Below are positions 32,728 through 41,867 of a DNA stretch of 54,151 nucleotides, in pieces. The stretch comes from Capnocytophaga periodontitidis (GTDB taxonomy: Bacteria; Bacteroidota; Bacteroidia; Flavobacteriales; Flavobacteriaceae). The notes under the pieces are model-generated. The model was given only the letters and a program-made list of their open reading frames with translations, was not told the origin of the DNA and ran no database searches. The translations under genes and the position numbers were made by a program. The DNA lies in the NCBI RefSeq assembly GCF_016126015.1, contig NZ_JAEFDB010000015.1, positions 1 to 54,151 on the forward strand, read 5' to 3'. Numbering within the stretch: position 1 is the first letter of the stretch; each line of letters opens with the position of its first letter.

Positions 32728-32804
32728 ATAAAATTAAATCTCTCTATTATTTAAGGCAAATTGCCATTCTATTAAGGGCGAATTGCTATTCGTCCCTACA
32801 GATT

Positions 32805-33671
32805 TTAAGCTAAGGCTTCAGACCCTCCAACGATTTCGATAATCTCACCAGTGATGGTAGCCTGACGAGCTTTGTTGTAGGTGAGGATGAGTTCGTTTTT
32901 GAGGTCTTGAGCATTGTCGGTAGCTTTGTGCATAGCCGTCATACGTGCGCCGTGTTCTGCTGCTACAGAGTCGCGTAAGGCTTTAAACAATTGTGTTTTT
33001 AGCGAACGTGGAATGAGTCTTTCTACAATTTCTTGTTTAGAAGGCTCATAGATATAATCGGTATTTAGTTCTTTGTTATTTGTTTTAGAAGTAGTAATGG
33101 GTTGTATGGGCAAAAATGTTTCTTCTGTAAGAATTTGAGTAGCTGCATTTTTAAAACTGTTGTACACCAATACTATCTGGTCATATTTACCCGAAGTGTA
33201 CAATTCCATTAGTTCTCCAGCCAAAGCAGCAGCTGTAGCAAAGGTGAGCTTATCGAAAATTTCGCTATTATGAGCTATAATATTGTCGTATTTTTTCAAC
33301 ACATCATTGCCTTTTTTACCTATGGTGTAGAGTCGTACCCGCTTGTCTTTATAGGTAGTTTGCTCTAACTCTAACACTTTTTTTATCACGCTGGCATTGA
33401 ACGCCCCGCAGAGGCCTCTATTGGAGGTGATAGGTACCAAAAGTACTTTTTTTACTTCTCCTTTGCGTGGATTATAAACATTCTCATCACCCAAGGCAGC
33501 GCTAAGGTGTTCTAACAACAGCTTGAGTTTATAAGCATAAGGTTTCATCGCTACAATAGCATCTTGAGCCTTTTTCAGTTTGGCTGCCGATACCATTTTC
33601 ATCGCTGCTGTGATCTGCATTGTTGAACTTACCGATGAAATTCTGCTTCGTATTTCTTTTAAATTTGCCAT
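32805..33671 (-). CDS. atpG: ATP synthase F1 gamma subunit
   Basis: 288 residues, start chosen at the ATG at 33671 (ANLKEIRSRISSVSSTMQITAAMKMVSAAKLKKA), the standard gamma N-terminal coiled coil that turns inside the alpha/beta hexamer. The C-terminal half has the matching helix with RMTAMHKATDNAQDLKNELILTYNKARQATITGEI. The 20 extra upstream codons in frame are not gamma-like. It is the last gene of the cluster and is separated from atpA by the DUF1266 gene. Short repeats of AAGAGGTAA lie just upstream. Confidence 0.96.
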   Translation of the reverse strand: MANLKEIRSRISSVSSTMQITAAMKMVSAAKLKKAQDAIVAMKPYAYKLKLLLEHLSAALGDENVYNPRKGEVKKVLLVPITSNRGLCGAFNASVIKKVLELEQTTYKDKRVRLYTIGKKGNDVLKKYDNIIAHNSEIFDKLTFATAAALAGELMELYTSGKYDQIVLVYNSFKNAATQILTEETFLPIQPITTSKTNNKELNTDYIYEPSKQEIVERLIPRSLKTQLFKALRDSVAAEHGARMTAMHKATDNAQDLKNELILTYNKARQATITGEIIEIVGGSEALA

Positions 33672-33768
33672 TTTATTAGGTAAGAGGTAAAAGAGGTAAG
33701 AGGTAAACTCTAACCATTTACCGTTAATCATTAACTGTTAGTTATATGTTTTAAGGTTTCTACCAAAA

Positions 33769-34482
33769 TTAGAAAGAATACCTTTGATAAACATCTATTC
33801 CTTCTATTTTCCTTAATGAAGGTGATTTACTATGAAATAGTTGAGAGGTTAGAATAATAAGGTCTTCCAAATCAAATCCCTGAATAGTACGTCCTAAAAG
33901 GAAAGATATGGTATATTCTTGCCAGTTTTTGCCTTGTTCTTTCGCTATATCGGATACTTTTTGCAATATATTCCACATTTCAGTTTCAGAGATATATTGG
34001 CACCAATAACACCATTTAGCCAAAGAAGCTGCTCTACACAAATCCCACGCATAAGCCGATTTTACTGCCTCTACTTGTGCTAATTCTATTCCCAAACCAT
34101 TGGCTATTTGTTTCTGTATTTTGCTAAGCTCAGGTGAGGTTTGCGTTAGCAGATGTCGGAACTGTAATGAACGTTTCTGTGCTAATAAGTCACTTATAGT
34201 TTGTTTAGCAGATGCTGTATCTATTATTTCCCATTGTTGACGTAATCCTTTCTGATATGTTTCTAATATTTCAGTAGGTATTAGGTTTAGTAGATTTTCA
34301 CCACGGTAATACGTTAGTATCGCTCCAAAAGTGAGCAATCGTATCTGTTCCTCAGTTAAAGGATTTTGATTGATGTGTCCTATTTGTTTTTGCAAGTGTT
34401 TTTTTGTATAAGCTTTGTTTATATAAATCTGTAGCGCAAACAAAAAGACAGCTCCAATAATTATCCATATAATAACACTCAT
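33769..34482 (-). CDS. DUF1266-type protein inside the ATP synthase cluster
   Basis: 237 residues. An N-terminal membrane anchor (VIIWIIIGAVFLFALQIYI, about 3-21) is followed by a basic stretch and a helical domain. The end has the DUF1266 pattern of aromatics and Trp: AYAWDLCRAASLAKWCYWCQYISETEMWNIL, then SFLLGRTIQG. The function of the family is unknown. It lies between atpA and atpG, 31 nt after atpA, in the same direction, so it should be co-transcribed with the ATP synthase genes. Confidence 0.8.
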   Translation of the reverse strand: MSVIIWIIIGAVFLFALQIYINKAYTKKHLQKQIGHINQNPLTEEQIRLLTFGAILTYYRGENLLNLIPTEILETYQKGLRQQWEIIDTASAKQTISDLLAQKRSLQFRHLLTQTSPELSKIQKQIANGLGIELAQVEAVKSAYAWDLCRAASLAKWCYWCQYISETEMWNILQKVSDIAKEQGKNWQEYTISFLLGRTIQGFDLEDLIILTSQLFHSKSPSLRKIEGIDVYQRYSF

Positions 34483-34513
34483 AAGAATAAATATTTAAAA
34501 AGAGATGTATTTA

Positions 34514-36094
34514 CTATTTTGCGTATTTTTCACTTAAATCTTGGGCTACTTTTTCAAGAGTGGCTGTAATCTCATCGGTGAGTTTGCCAGCTTTGAGCTG
34601 ATCTAAAATGTCACGATGAGATACATTGAGGAATTCTAAGTATTCTTTTTCGAATTCTTTAACTTTATTTACAGGTACTTGGCGCAATAAATTTTTAGAA
34701 CCTGCATAAATAATCGCGATCTGATTTTCTACGGGGTAAGGGTCGTTTTGTGGTTGTTTTAAGATTTCCACATTGCGTTTTCCTTTTTCGATAACCCCCA
34801 TAGTAGCTGCATCGAGGTCAGAACCAAATTTAGCAAAGGCTTCAAGTTCGCGGTACTGCGCTTGGTCTAACTTGAGCGTTCCTGCTACTTTTTTCATAGA
34901 TTTAATCTGAGCTGATCCCCCGACACGTGATACGGAAATACCCACATTGATAGCAGGACGTACTCCAGAGTTGAACAAGTCAGATTCCAAGAATATTTGT
35001 CCGTCGGTAATAGAAATCACGTTAGTAGGGATATAAGCTGATACGTCGCCCGCTTGAGTTTCAATAATAGGTAAAGCAGTGAGTGAACCACCCCCTTTTA
35101 CGAGTGGAGCGATGCTTTCGGGGAGGTCGTTCATTTGGCGTGCAATGGTATCATCGGCAATCACTTTGGCAGCGCGCTCTAACAGACGAGAGTGTAAGTA
35201 GAAGACGTCACCAGGGTAAGCTTCACGTCCGGGTGGACGGCGCAACAAGAGCGATACCTCACGGTAAGCCACCGCTTGTTTAGAAAGGTCGTCGTAGATG
35301 ATAAGCGCAGGGCGACCTGTATCGCGGAAGTACTCGCCAATAGCAGCTCCTGCAAAAGGAGCATATACCTGCATAGGAGCAGGATCGGAAGCATTAGCCG
35401 CCACGATAGTAGTATAAGCTAAAGCACCAGCATCTTCTAAGGTTTTTGTAATACCTGCTACTGTTGAAGCTTTCTGACCAATAGCTACATAGATACAATA
35501 TACAGGATTGCCTGCATCGTAGAACTCTTTTTGGTTCAATATTGTATCGATGCACACGGTAGTTTTACCTGTTTGACGGTCGCCAATTACTAACTCACGT
35601 TGCCCACGACCTATAGGAATCATCGCGTCGATTGCTTTGATACCCGTTTGTAAAGGTTCGTTTACAGGCTGACGGAAGATAACTCCAGGGGCTTTGCGTT
35701 CCAACGGCATTTCGTATAGTTTGCCCGTAATAGGGCCTTTACCATCAATAGGTTGCCCTAAGGTGTTTACGACACGACCTACGATACCTTCGCCTACGTT
35801 GATAGAAGCGATGAGCCCCGTGCGTTTTACAGTATCACCTTCTTTAATATCGGTTGACGGTCCTAAGAGGGTAATCCCTACGTTGTCTTCTTCAAGGTTG
35901 AGGACAATCCCTTGTAGTCCGTTGTCAAATTTTACTAATTCACCATATTGCGCATTTGATAGTCCGAAGATACGCGCAATACCGTCTCCCACTTGTAATA
36001 CCGTTCCTACTTCTTCTAAAGAAGCATTGGCATCGAAGTGTGCTAATTGTTCTTTTAAAATTGCTGAAATTTCAGCGGCTTTTATTTCTGCCAT
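34514..36094 (-). CDS. atpA: ATP synthase F1 alpha subunit
   Basis: 526 residues. It binds nucleotide at the non-catalytic sites. Walker A is [14 protein letters not shown] (about residue 170), the Walker B region is [17 protein letters not shown], and [20 protein letters not shown] and [25 protein letters not shown] are the alpha signature. The C-terminal helical bundle is complete. The gene is preceded by a lipoprotein and a Uma2 gene rather than atpH. Confidence 0.97.
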   Translation of the reverse strand: MAEIKAAEISAILKEQLAHFDANASLEEVGTVLQVGDGIARIFGLSNAQYGELVKFDNGLQGIVLNLEEDNVGITLLGPSTDIKEGDTVKRTGLIASINVGEGIVGRVVNTLGQPIDGKGPITGKLYEMPLERKAPGVIFRQPVNEPLQTGIKAIDAMIPIGRGQRELVIGDRQTGKTTVCIDTILNQKEFYDAGNPVYCIYVAIGQKASTVAGITKTLEDAGALAYTTIVAANASDPAPMQVYAPFAGAAIGEYFRDTGRPALIIYDDLSKQAVAYREVSLLLRRPPGREAYPGDVFYLHSRLLERAAKVIADDTIARQMNDLPESIAPLVKGGGSLTALPIIETQAGDVSAYIPTNVISITDGQIFLESDLFNSGVRPAINVGISVSRVGGSAQIKSMKKVAGTLKLDQAQYRELEAFAKFGSDLDAATMGVIEKGKRNVEILKQPQNDPYPVENQIAIIYAGSKNLLRQVPVNKVKEFEKEYLEFLNVSHRDILDQLKAGKLTDEITATLEKVAQDLSEKYAK

Positions 36095-36162
36095 TTTTTC
36101 AGGTTTTATTTCTTAGTTTTTAATGCTAATCAAGGGTTAAATTAACTTGTTGATTTAAAATA

Positions 36163-36212
36163 CCCCCCCCCTTATCACATACTCCGCTCTCGCGGACTTC
36201 CCTCAAGGGGGG
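36163..36212. repeat. C9/G6 runs with a GC-rich palindrome upstream of atpA
   Basis: A run of nine C (36163-36171) and a G6 run (about 36206-36212) lie around CCGCTCTCGCGG-like inverted repeats, in an otherwise AT-rich gap between the lipoprotein and atpA. The block has the look of a small dispersed intergenic repeat. It is within the atp transcript; its role is unknown. Confidence 0.55.
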
Positions 36213-36258
36213 AGATGCGATTCAAAAGCGACAATGCGCTGTATATCAATTATGTTTG

Positions 36259-37152
36259 TTATTCATAATCAAGAACTGCTGCACATTCAGCTGTGTCTCC
36301 ATATTCATTTTTTTCGTATTTAGACATATATTCAATTTGCATTAGAACTTTTGAAACTCTATTGTGCTTATCTAACTCTCTGTTATATTTAATACTCTTA
36401 AAATCATATCCCCAAAGTTCCTTTGTAGTTTTATTCATAGTAAGGACATTGTTCTTATTCCATTTTCCTATTTTTCCATACAATAAGAGAGATTTAGAAA
36501 AAGTCAATTCTGAAAGAGGAGTTCCATAACCTACATCTCCATAGGTAATATAAGGTTTATCATCATAAGTATAGATTGTTTCATCTCTATCTGATTTTAT
36601 TTTTACTATATTACCATTCTGCCAAAACACTTCTTTTTCTAATCTTTTTTCATATTTACCTTGTGTGTAATAAGGTATCTTTGAATATTTAGTTATTTTT
36701 GTTAAATAATCATTTTTATATTCAAAAGTAATAGAGTCGTGATATATATACAAAGGTTTTTTAGGATCATTATATTTTGTGCGATTTTCAGAAACAAAAT
36801 ACTGTACTTTACCATCTGATAATGAGTAAAGAGTCTTTATTCTAGATTCTTGTTCTACAGAATTAAAATTATACAAGTTATCAGTTTCAATTTGATTATC
36901 TCCTATATACTTGACAGTTGTTTTAAATGAGTAGGTTAATATTCCTACAATTTTATTGTTTTCATAAGTATAAGAAGAGGGGTCTCTACTAATCAAAGTT
37001 CTTCCCTTATAAGTGTCATATTTCTCATTTACTACATTCATAGTGATAGTTTTTTTTTTTTCTTCTTCTTCTCCTACTACTGTTGTATTTTCTTTATCTT
37101 TAGTACAAGATATGAATATAAGTGTTGTTAGCAAAAATAGTATTTTTTTCAT
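36259..37152 (-). CDS. Putative lipoprotein inside the ATP synthase cluster
   Basis: 297 residues from the ATG at 37152 (an in-frame TTG three codons upstream is less likely). The signal peptide ends in a lipobox (LIFISC), followed by a Glu/Lys-rich linker (GEEEEKKK). The rest is beta-rich with repeated Y/K/N turns like YDDKPYITYGD and TYENNKIVGI, which recall Bacteroidetes surface lipoproteins of the DUF4595 or RHS/YD-like type. I cannot assign a family firmly. It starts 5 nt after the Uma2 stop and lies between atpH and atpA. Confidence 0.75.
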   Translation of the reverse strand: MKKILFLLTTLIFISCTKDKENTTVVGEEEEKKKTITMNVVNEKYDTYKGRTLISRDPSSYTYENNKIVGILTYSFKTTVKYIGDNQIETDNLYNFNSVEQESRIKTLYSLSDGKVQYFVSENRTKYNDPKKPLYIYHDSITFEYKNDYLTKITKYSKIPYYTQGKYEKRLEKEVFWQNGNIVKIKSDRDETIYTYDDKPYITYGDVGYGTPLSELTFSKSLLLYGKIGKWNKNNVLTMNKTTKELWGYDFKSIKYNRELDKHNRVSKVLMQIEYMSKYEKNEYGDTAECAAVLDYE

Positions 37153-37157
37153 TTTAT

Positions 37158-37727
37158 TCAATCTTTAAATAATTCCTTTGTTGAAAAGCTTAAACTTGGA
37201 AACGCTATTGAAGTTACAATATCACCTTCTATTATAGGAGGTTGTGCGATATACTTTCCACTCTCTAAGCAATAGATATGTATAGCTTTGTAATCGGCGA
37301 AAGGATAGACTACCCAATATTCACGCACGCCACTTTCTTGATATAATTCAAATTTTTGTTTCGTATCGTTTTCAGTATTTGTAGGTGAGAGTATTTCTAC
37401 TACTAAATCGGGAGCACCTTTACAACCGCGTTCGTCTAATTTTGAGGTATCGCATATTACACATACATCGGGTTGTACGACTGTATTTTCACTAAGGCGC
37501 ACATCAAAAGGTGCATAATAGAGTTTGCAACCACATTCTTCATCAAATACTCCTAACATAGTACGTACCAATCGGCGTGAAATATCTTGATGAATCCGCT
37601 TAGGGGCAGGGCTCATCGCAAATATTTTTCCTTTGAACAATTGTATTTTTTCCTTTAGTTGCCATAGCAAATAATCGGCATAAGTGTACGTTCTGTTCAA
37701 GTCTAACTGGTCTATACTTGTTACCAT
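37158..37727 (-). CDS. Uma2 family endonuclease-like protein inside the ATP synthase cluster
   Basis: A 189-residue PD-(D/E)XK-like protein (DUF820/Uma2). Family marks: KIQLFKGKIFAMSPAPKRIHQDISRRL, the first Asp in VVQPDVCVICD, the central PDLVVEILSPTNTENDTKQKFELYQESGVREYWVVYP with catalytic E-x-L and the downstream Lys, and the YWVV motif. Uma2 genes are common and often mobile; the substrate is unknown. It begins 15 nt after the atpH stop, in the same direction. Confidence 0.9.
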   Translation of the reverse strand: MVTSIDQLDLNRTYTYADYLLWQLKEKIQLFKGKIFAMSPAPKRIHQDISRRLVRTMLGVFDEECGCKLYYAPFDVRLSENTVVQPDVCVICDTSKLDERGCKGAPDLVVEILSPTNTENDTKQKFELYQESGVREYWVVYPFADYKAIHIYCLESGKYIAQPPIIEGDIVTSIAFPSLSFSTKELFKD

Positions 37728-37742
37728 AGTTTTAGCTTTTAT

Positions 37743-38291
37743 CTACAAAAACAATTTTTCTTGGAACTCTTGTTGTAATCGGTTGAGTTTGTGCGCTACA
37801 CTAGCGTTGTATTGGACATCACCTACACGGAGGATAAAGCCCCCTATAATGTTTTTATCTACCTTGTTTTCAAGAGTAACATTTTCATTCTTAGTAAGTA
37901 ATTTTACCTTTTGGAGCATTTCTCGCTGGGTAGAGTCATTCAGTGGGGTAGCTGTAGTAACCACTGCTACTTTGTGATTTTTATAGATGTTGTATTGTAC
38001 TACAAATTTTTCAGCTACTGTCCCGAGAATAGACAAGCGTCCGTTTTTAATTAGTAATTCAAATAAACGCAAGGTTTCGGGAGTTACTGTAGTAAAGATT
38101 TTGGAGAGCACATTCTTTTTTACCGTTGTTTTTACGATAGGGGAGATGAGCATACGTTCCAAATCTTTATGAGATTTTATAGTTTTATCTATCAAGGTCA
38201 TATCAGCGAAAACCGCCTCTAAGACATTTTGCTGTAGGGCGTATTCCAAGAGAGCCTTGGCATATCTGTTTGCTACTCTGAATCCGTACAT
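37743..38291 (-). CDS. atpH: ATP synthase F1 delta subunit
   Basis: A 182-residue stator subunit that joins F1 alpha to the peripheral stalk. RVANRYAKALLEYALQQN is the delta-subunit start, and the C-terminal segment (DKNIIGGFILRVGDVQYNASVAHKLNRLQQEF) is the family signature. It begins 7 nt after atpF; the Uma2 gene follows it by 15 nt. Confidence 0.95.
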   Translation of the reverse strand: MYGFRVANRYAKALLEYALQQNVLEAVFADMTLIDKTIKSHKDLERMLISPIVKTTVKKNVLSKIFTTVTPETLRLFELLIKNGRLSILGTVAEKFVVQYNIYKNHKVAVVTTATPLNDSTQREMLQKVKLLTKNENVTLENKVDKNIIGGFILRVGDVQYNASVAHKLNRLQQEFQEKLFL

Positions 38292-38298
38292 AACCTAT

Positions 38299-38790
38299 TT
38301 AGTTTAGGGTAACACTTTTTAAATAATCGTTGATGAGGGCAGTTTGTTTTTTCTCGTCGGAGAGCTCGCTCATCATCACTTTTTGCGCCATTTCGATAGA
38401 AAGTGCTGCGACTTGGTCTTTTAGTTGTGCTAAAGCTACTTTCTTCTCACTTTCAATTGCCTGTTGTGCTTGTTGAATGAGTTTTACACCTTCACGATGG
38501 GCTTCTTCTTTGGCTTCACTTACAATTTTATCTTTGATATCTCTTGCTTCTTTTAAGATAACATCTCTTTCAGCGCGTGCTTCGGCTAAAAGGCGCTCAT
38601 TATCAGCTTTGAGGTTTGCCATTTGTTTTTGAGCTTCTTCAGCAGCTTCCAAAGCCTTGTTGATAGAGTCTTCGCGTTGTTTTACGGCATTCATTATGGG
38701 CTTCCAAGCATATTTTGCTAAGAGGAAGAGCAAGATGAGAAAGATAATGGTATTCCAGAATAATAAACTTTCAGGATGTGATAAATTCAT
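38299..38790 (-). CDS. atpF: ATP synthase F0 subunit b
   Basis: A 163-residue peripheral stalk subunit. One N-terminal membrane helix (SLLFWNTIIFLILLFLLAKYAW, about 9-30) is followed by a long coiled coil of charged residues (LEAAEEAQKQMANLKADNERLLAEARAERD and onward). It lies 7 nt from atpH and about 80 nt after atpE, with a hairpin between. Confidence 0.95.
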   Translation of the reverse strand: MNLSHPESLLFWNTIIFLILLFLLAKYAWKPIMNAVKQREDSINKALEAAEEAQKQMANLKADNERLLAEARAERDVILKEARDIKDKIVSEAKEEAHREGVKLIQQAQQAIESEKKVALAQLKDQVAALSIEMAQKVMMSELSDEKKQTALINDYLKSVTLN

Positions 38791-38828
38791 TGTATTTAAT
38801 TATTAGGTGTTAGGTGTTGTCAGTAAAG

Positions 38829-38861
38829 AACCGTTGTGCAACCAACCGTTACACAACGGTT
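38829..38861 (-). promoter_or_regulatory. Hairpin between atpE and atpF
   Basis: A perfect 10-bp stem, 38829-38838 with 38852-38861 (AACCGTTGTG and its complement), lies 10 nt after the atpE stop. On the transcribed strand it has no U run, so it is not an intrinsic terminator. It could stabilise the atpB-atpE part of the mRNA and favour the many-copy c subunit. Confidence 0.6.
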
Positions 38862-38870
38862 TTTTTAGTA

Positions 38871-39089
<219 letters not shown>

Positions 39090-39119
39090 TTAGTTACTTG
39101 TGTTAGGTAATTAGGTTGA

Positions 39120-40187
39120 TTAGTGTGTTTCTTCTACAGCTTGCCCTATGAATAGTGCAGAAAGCAGTGTAAAAACATAGGCCTGCAATACGGCTACTAA
39201 TAACTCTAACATTTGCATAAACACTGTAAAGGCAACTGATACAGGGGCTATCGCTACTGATTTGAATATGAATATCAGTGATATCAAACTTAGGGCGATG
39301 ATGTGACCTGCTGTCATATTAGCAAACAAACGTATCATCAAGGCAAAAGGTTTAGTGAATACACTCAATATTTCGATAGGTATCATAATAGGTAATATCC
39401 ACGAGGGTACCCCAGGTGGAGCAAAAATGTGTTGCCAATAGTGTTTGTTGCTACTAAATAAGGTAAGGATAAGTGTGAAAAGAGCTAACATACCCGTAAA
39501 GAGAATGTTGTTGGTTACAGTACCTGCAAAAGGGAAGAAAGGTATAAGTCCGAAGAGGTTTCCTACCCAAATGAGGAAAAAGACTGTAAGCAAATAGGGC
39601 ATATATCTATTGTAATACTTTTCTCCTATATTAGGAATAGCTATTTCATCGCGCACAAAGATTATGATAGGTTCCAATAGACCTGCCAATCCTTTTGGAG
39701 CTTTAGGATTCTTTTTATATGAACGCGCTACCGCAATGAAAGTGAGCAATAATAGTATTGATATTAACATCAATGAAACGACATTCTTAGTAATAGAAAA
39801 GTTCAGAGGGCGTGCATTGGTTACATCACCTTGAGCGTTAAACGTAAGGGGCGTATCGGCATTGGCGTAGTAGATATCCTCTTTATAGCGAACAAACCGC
39901 TGTCCATTTTTCTCAACTACAACAGTTCCTTTGTTGTCGTGATGAAAAGCGCTTGACAAAAAAGTTACCAATCCGTTATCAGTCCATAGGATTATAGGTA
40001 AGGGCAATGAATAAGCGTGCCCATTGTAATCAAATAAGTGGAAATCGTGAGAATCCCCGATGTGTTCATCGATTAACTCATTGATATTAAACTCCTCACT
40101 TCCTTCATTTTCGGTAGCAAAACCTTTTAGAGGTAACAGTGAGATTACAAATAAAGTGATATATAGAATGCAATTCTTTATTTTCAT
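39120..40187 (-). CDS. atpB: ATP synthase F0 subunit a
   Basis: 355 residues with a Bacteroidetes-type N-terminal extension of about 110: a signal peptide (LYITLFVISLLPLKGFATE) and a periplasmic part with His-rich segments (HIGDSHDFHLF). The membrane domain includes VGNLFGLIPFFPFAGTVTNN and the essential Arg helix (FALMIRLFANMTAGHIIAL), which faces the c ring. First gene of the cluster; a -7 box lies 23 nt upstream. Confidence 0.95.
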   Translation of the reverse strand: MKIKNCILYITLFVISLLPLKGFATENEGSEEFNINELIDEHIGDSHDFHLFDYNGHAYSLPLPIILWTDNGLVTFLSSAFHHDNKGTVVVEKNGQRFVRYKEDIYYANADTPLTFNAQGDVTNARPLNFSITKNVVSLMLISILLLLTFIAVARSYKKNPKAPKGLAGLLEPIIIFVRDEIAIPNIGEKYYNRYMPYLLTVFFLIWVGNLFGLIPFFPFAGTVTNNILFTGMLALFTLILTLFSSNKHYWQHIFAPPGVPSWILPIMIPIEILSVFTKPFALMIRLFANMTAGHIIALSLISLIFIFKSVAIAPVSVAFTVFMQMLELLVAVLQAYVFTLLSALFIGQAVEETH

Positions 40188-40209
40188 TACTTGTTTGTTT
40201 TTATTCGCG

Positions 40210-40217
40210 CAAATGTA
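40210..40217 (-). promoter_or_regulatory. -7 box of the ATP synthase cluster
   Basis: TACATTTG on the minus strand, 23 nt before the atpB ATG. No exact TTG at -33. Confidence 0.55.
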
Positions 40218-40332
40218 GGATTTTTTATTTAAGTAGCGAAATTTTTTGGTATATTTTTTTAATTAGAAATGTTTAAATAATTGATATTTAAGTCTTAACA
40301 TTTCTAATAAGTAATTTTCAATTCTCTGATTT

Positions 40333-40851
40333 TTACAGAATGCTATACACTTTGTAATTTTTTAGTTTATCGCGTCCCTTGAGAAAATGTAGTTCCATTA
40401 GGAAATCAAGCTGCACGATATCCCCTCCGAGACGTTCTATAAGTTTTACTACAGCTTCGGCAGTACCTCCTGTAGCGAGGATATCGTCGTGAATTAGTAC
40501 TTTTTCATCTTTTGCAATGGCATCTTCGTGGATTTCGAGCACATCTTGCCCGTATTCCAAATTGTAAGTCTGTGAAAGAGTTTTATAGGGTAATTTTCCT
40601 TTTTTGCGTACGGGTACAAAACCCGCTCCTAAGCGTTGAGCAAGGAGCATACCAAAGAAAAATCCACGGCTTTCCATTCCGACCACTTTGTCGATTTTCT
40701 GACCGTGTAGGTTTTCTACCAATAGGTCTATTACGTATTCTACCCCTTTTACGTCCATTAGTAGAGGGGTAATGTCTTTAAATATAATACCTTCCTTAGG
40801 GAAGTCTTTAATGTCGCGTATTTTACTTTGAATGTATTCTTTTTTGTCCAT
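40333..40851 (-). CDS. apt: Adenine phosphoribosyltransferase
   Basis: A 172-residue enzyme that makes AMP from adenine and PRPP (purine salvage). IRDIKDFPKEGIIFKDITPLL is the family start, and the PRPP loop is VLIHDDILATGGTAEA. The flexible hood (VPVRKKGKLPYKT) is also seen. Second gene of an operon with ctlX (8-nt gap). Confidence 0.95.
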   Translation of the reverse strand: MDKKEYIQSKIRDIKDFPKEGIIFKDITPLLMDVKGVEYVIDLLVENLHGQKIDKVVGMESRGFFFGMLLAQRLGAGFVPVRKKGKLPYKTLSQTYNLEYGQDVLEIHEDAIAKDEKVLIHDDILATGGTAEAVVKLIERLGGDIVQLDFLMELHFLKGRDKLKNYKVYSIL

Positions 40852-40859
40852 TTTAGTTA

Positions 40860-41801
40860 TTAGTGTTTAGATGTTAGAGGGTTAAAGACTTCTGCAAGCA
40901 TACAACGAGCACTACCACCCCCACAAGTTTCAATGGTTTCTAAATTGCTGTGAATAATAGCGGTATGCTTTTCTATAGTTTTTCGTTGTTCGGAAGTTAG
41001 ACTGTTATAGGCAGCATCACTCATTACTAAGTAAGTGCTTTCTTTTCCTTGTACTTGTAGCATATTGCCAGCGTATTGTTCCATTTGTTTAGGGGTAATG
41101 TTAATTACTTCTTTTTTGTCTTTTTTGAGATGATGCAAGAGATTTTTGCGCTCGCTTTTATCGGTGATGGTGTCTAAGCACACTACTGCGAAATCTACAC
41201 CTAATGCCATCATTACATTAGTGTGATAAATAGGTAATTGTTCATTACCTACCTGCTGATAGGCTTTGAAAATCACTGGAGTATATTCAAAATCTTCGCA
41301 GAACTCAATAAAAAGCTCTTCATCGGCACGAGGAGAGAGCGCGCAATAGGCTTTGCGGTTTACCCTATCAAGTACCATAGCGCCCGTACCTTCCAAGAAG
41401 ATATTTTCTTTTTCGGCATCGGTATAGTCGTATACGTTTTCAATATCAAAACCTTCAGCTTCTACTTTGTCTAAAATATCCTCACGTCGTTCACGTCGGC
41501 GGTTTTCGGCAAACATAGGGTAGATAGCCACATCGCCGTTCTGGTGGAAGGTAATCCAATTGTTTGGGAATACTGAATCTGGAGTGTTTTGTTCATAAAC
41601 ATCGTTTACAACAATCACTTTTACTCCAACAGCACGTAGTTTATCCACAAGAGCGTCGAACTCTTGCTGAGCTTTGAGGTTTATTTCGTCGTTCTTCAAA
41701 TCCATTTCCTCTTGGAAATAGTTGTTTACAACGGTTTGTTCATTCATACGGAAGCGCACAGGGCGTACCATTAACACAGTATTGGTAATTTGCTTTTTCA
41801 T
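40860..41801 (-). CDS. ctlX: Citrulline/amidino hydrolase of the CtlX group
   Basis: 313 residues from the ATG at 41801 (KKQITNTVLMVRPVRF); 22 upstream codons in frame overlap the promoter and were rejected. It is an arginine-deiminase/DDAH-superfamily hydrolase: conserved VFPNNWITFH, catalytic His in YHTNVMMALG, and the nucleophilic Cys near the C-terminus in ETCGGGSARCML. In Flavobacteriia the CtlX relatives are thought to cut citrulline to ornithine, which would supply RocD (547-1791). The name is by family resemblance. Operon with apt. Confidence 0.85.
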   Translation of the reverse strand: MKKQITNTVLMVRPVRFRMNEQTVVNNYFQEEMDLKNDEINLKAQQEFDALVDKLRAVGVKVIVVNDVYEQNTPDSVFPNNWITFHQNGDVAIYPMFAENRRRERREDILDKVEAEGFDIENVYDYTDAEKENIFLEGTGAMVLDRVNRKAYCALSPRADEELFIEFCEDFEYTPVIFKAYQQVGNEQLPIYHTNVMMALGVDFAVVCLDTITDKSERKNLLHHLKKDKKEVINITPKQMEQYAGNMLQVQGKESTYLVMSDAAYNSLTSEQRKTIEKHTAIIHSNLETIETCGGGSARCMLAEVFNPLTSKH

Positions 41802-41830
41802 CAGTAAACAGTGGTTAGCAATCAAAGGCA

Positions 41831-41860
41831 CAAAAGTACAACAAAAATAACAATTAGCAA
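41831..41860 (-). promoter_or_regulatory. Promoter of the ctlX-apt operon
   Basis: On the minus strand, TTG (41858-41860) and TACTTTTG (41831-41838) are 19 nt apart. Confidence 0.75.
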
Positions 41861-41867
41861 TTAACAA

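Noticed and set aside
33669-33730. AAGAGGTAA repeats upstream of atpG as regulatory sites
   Set aside because: Similar purine-rich strings occur at 24940-24990 and elsewhere; they look like low-complexity spacer.
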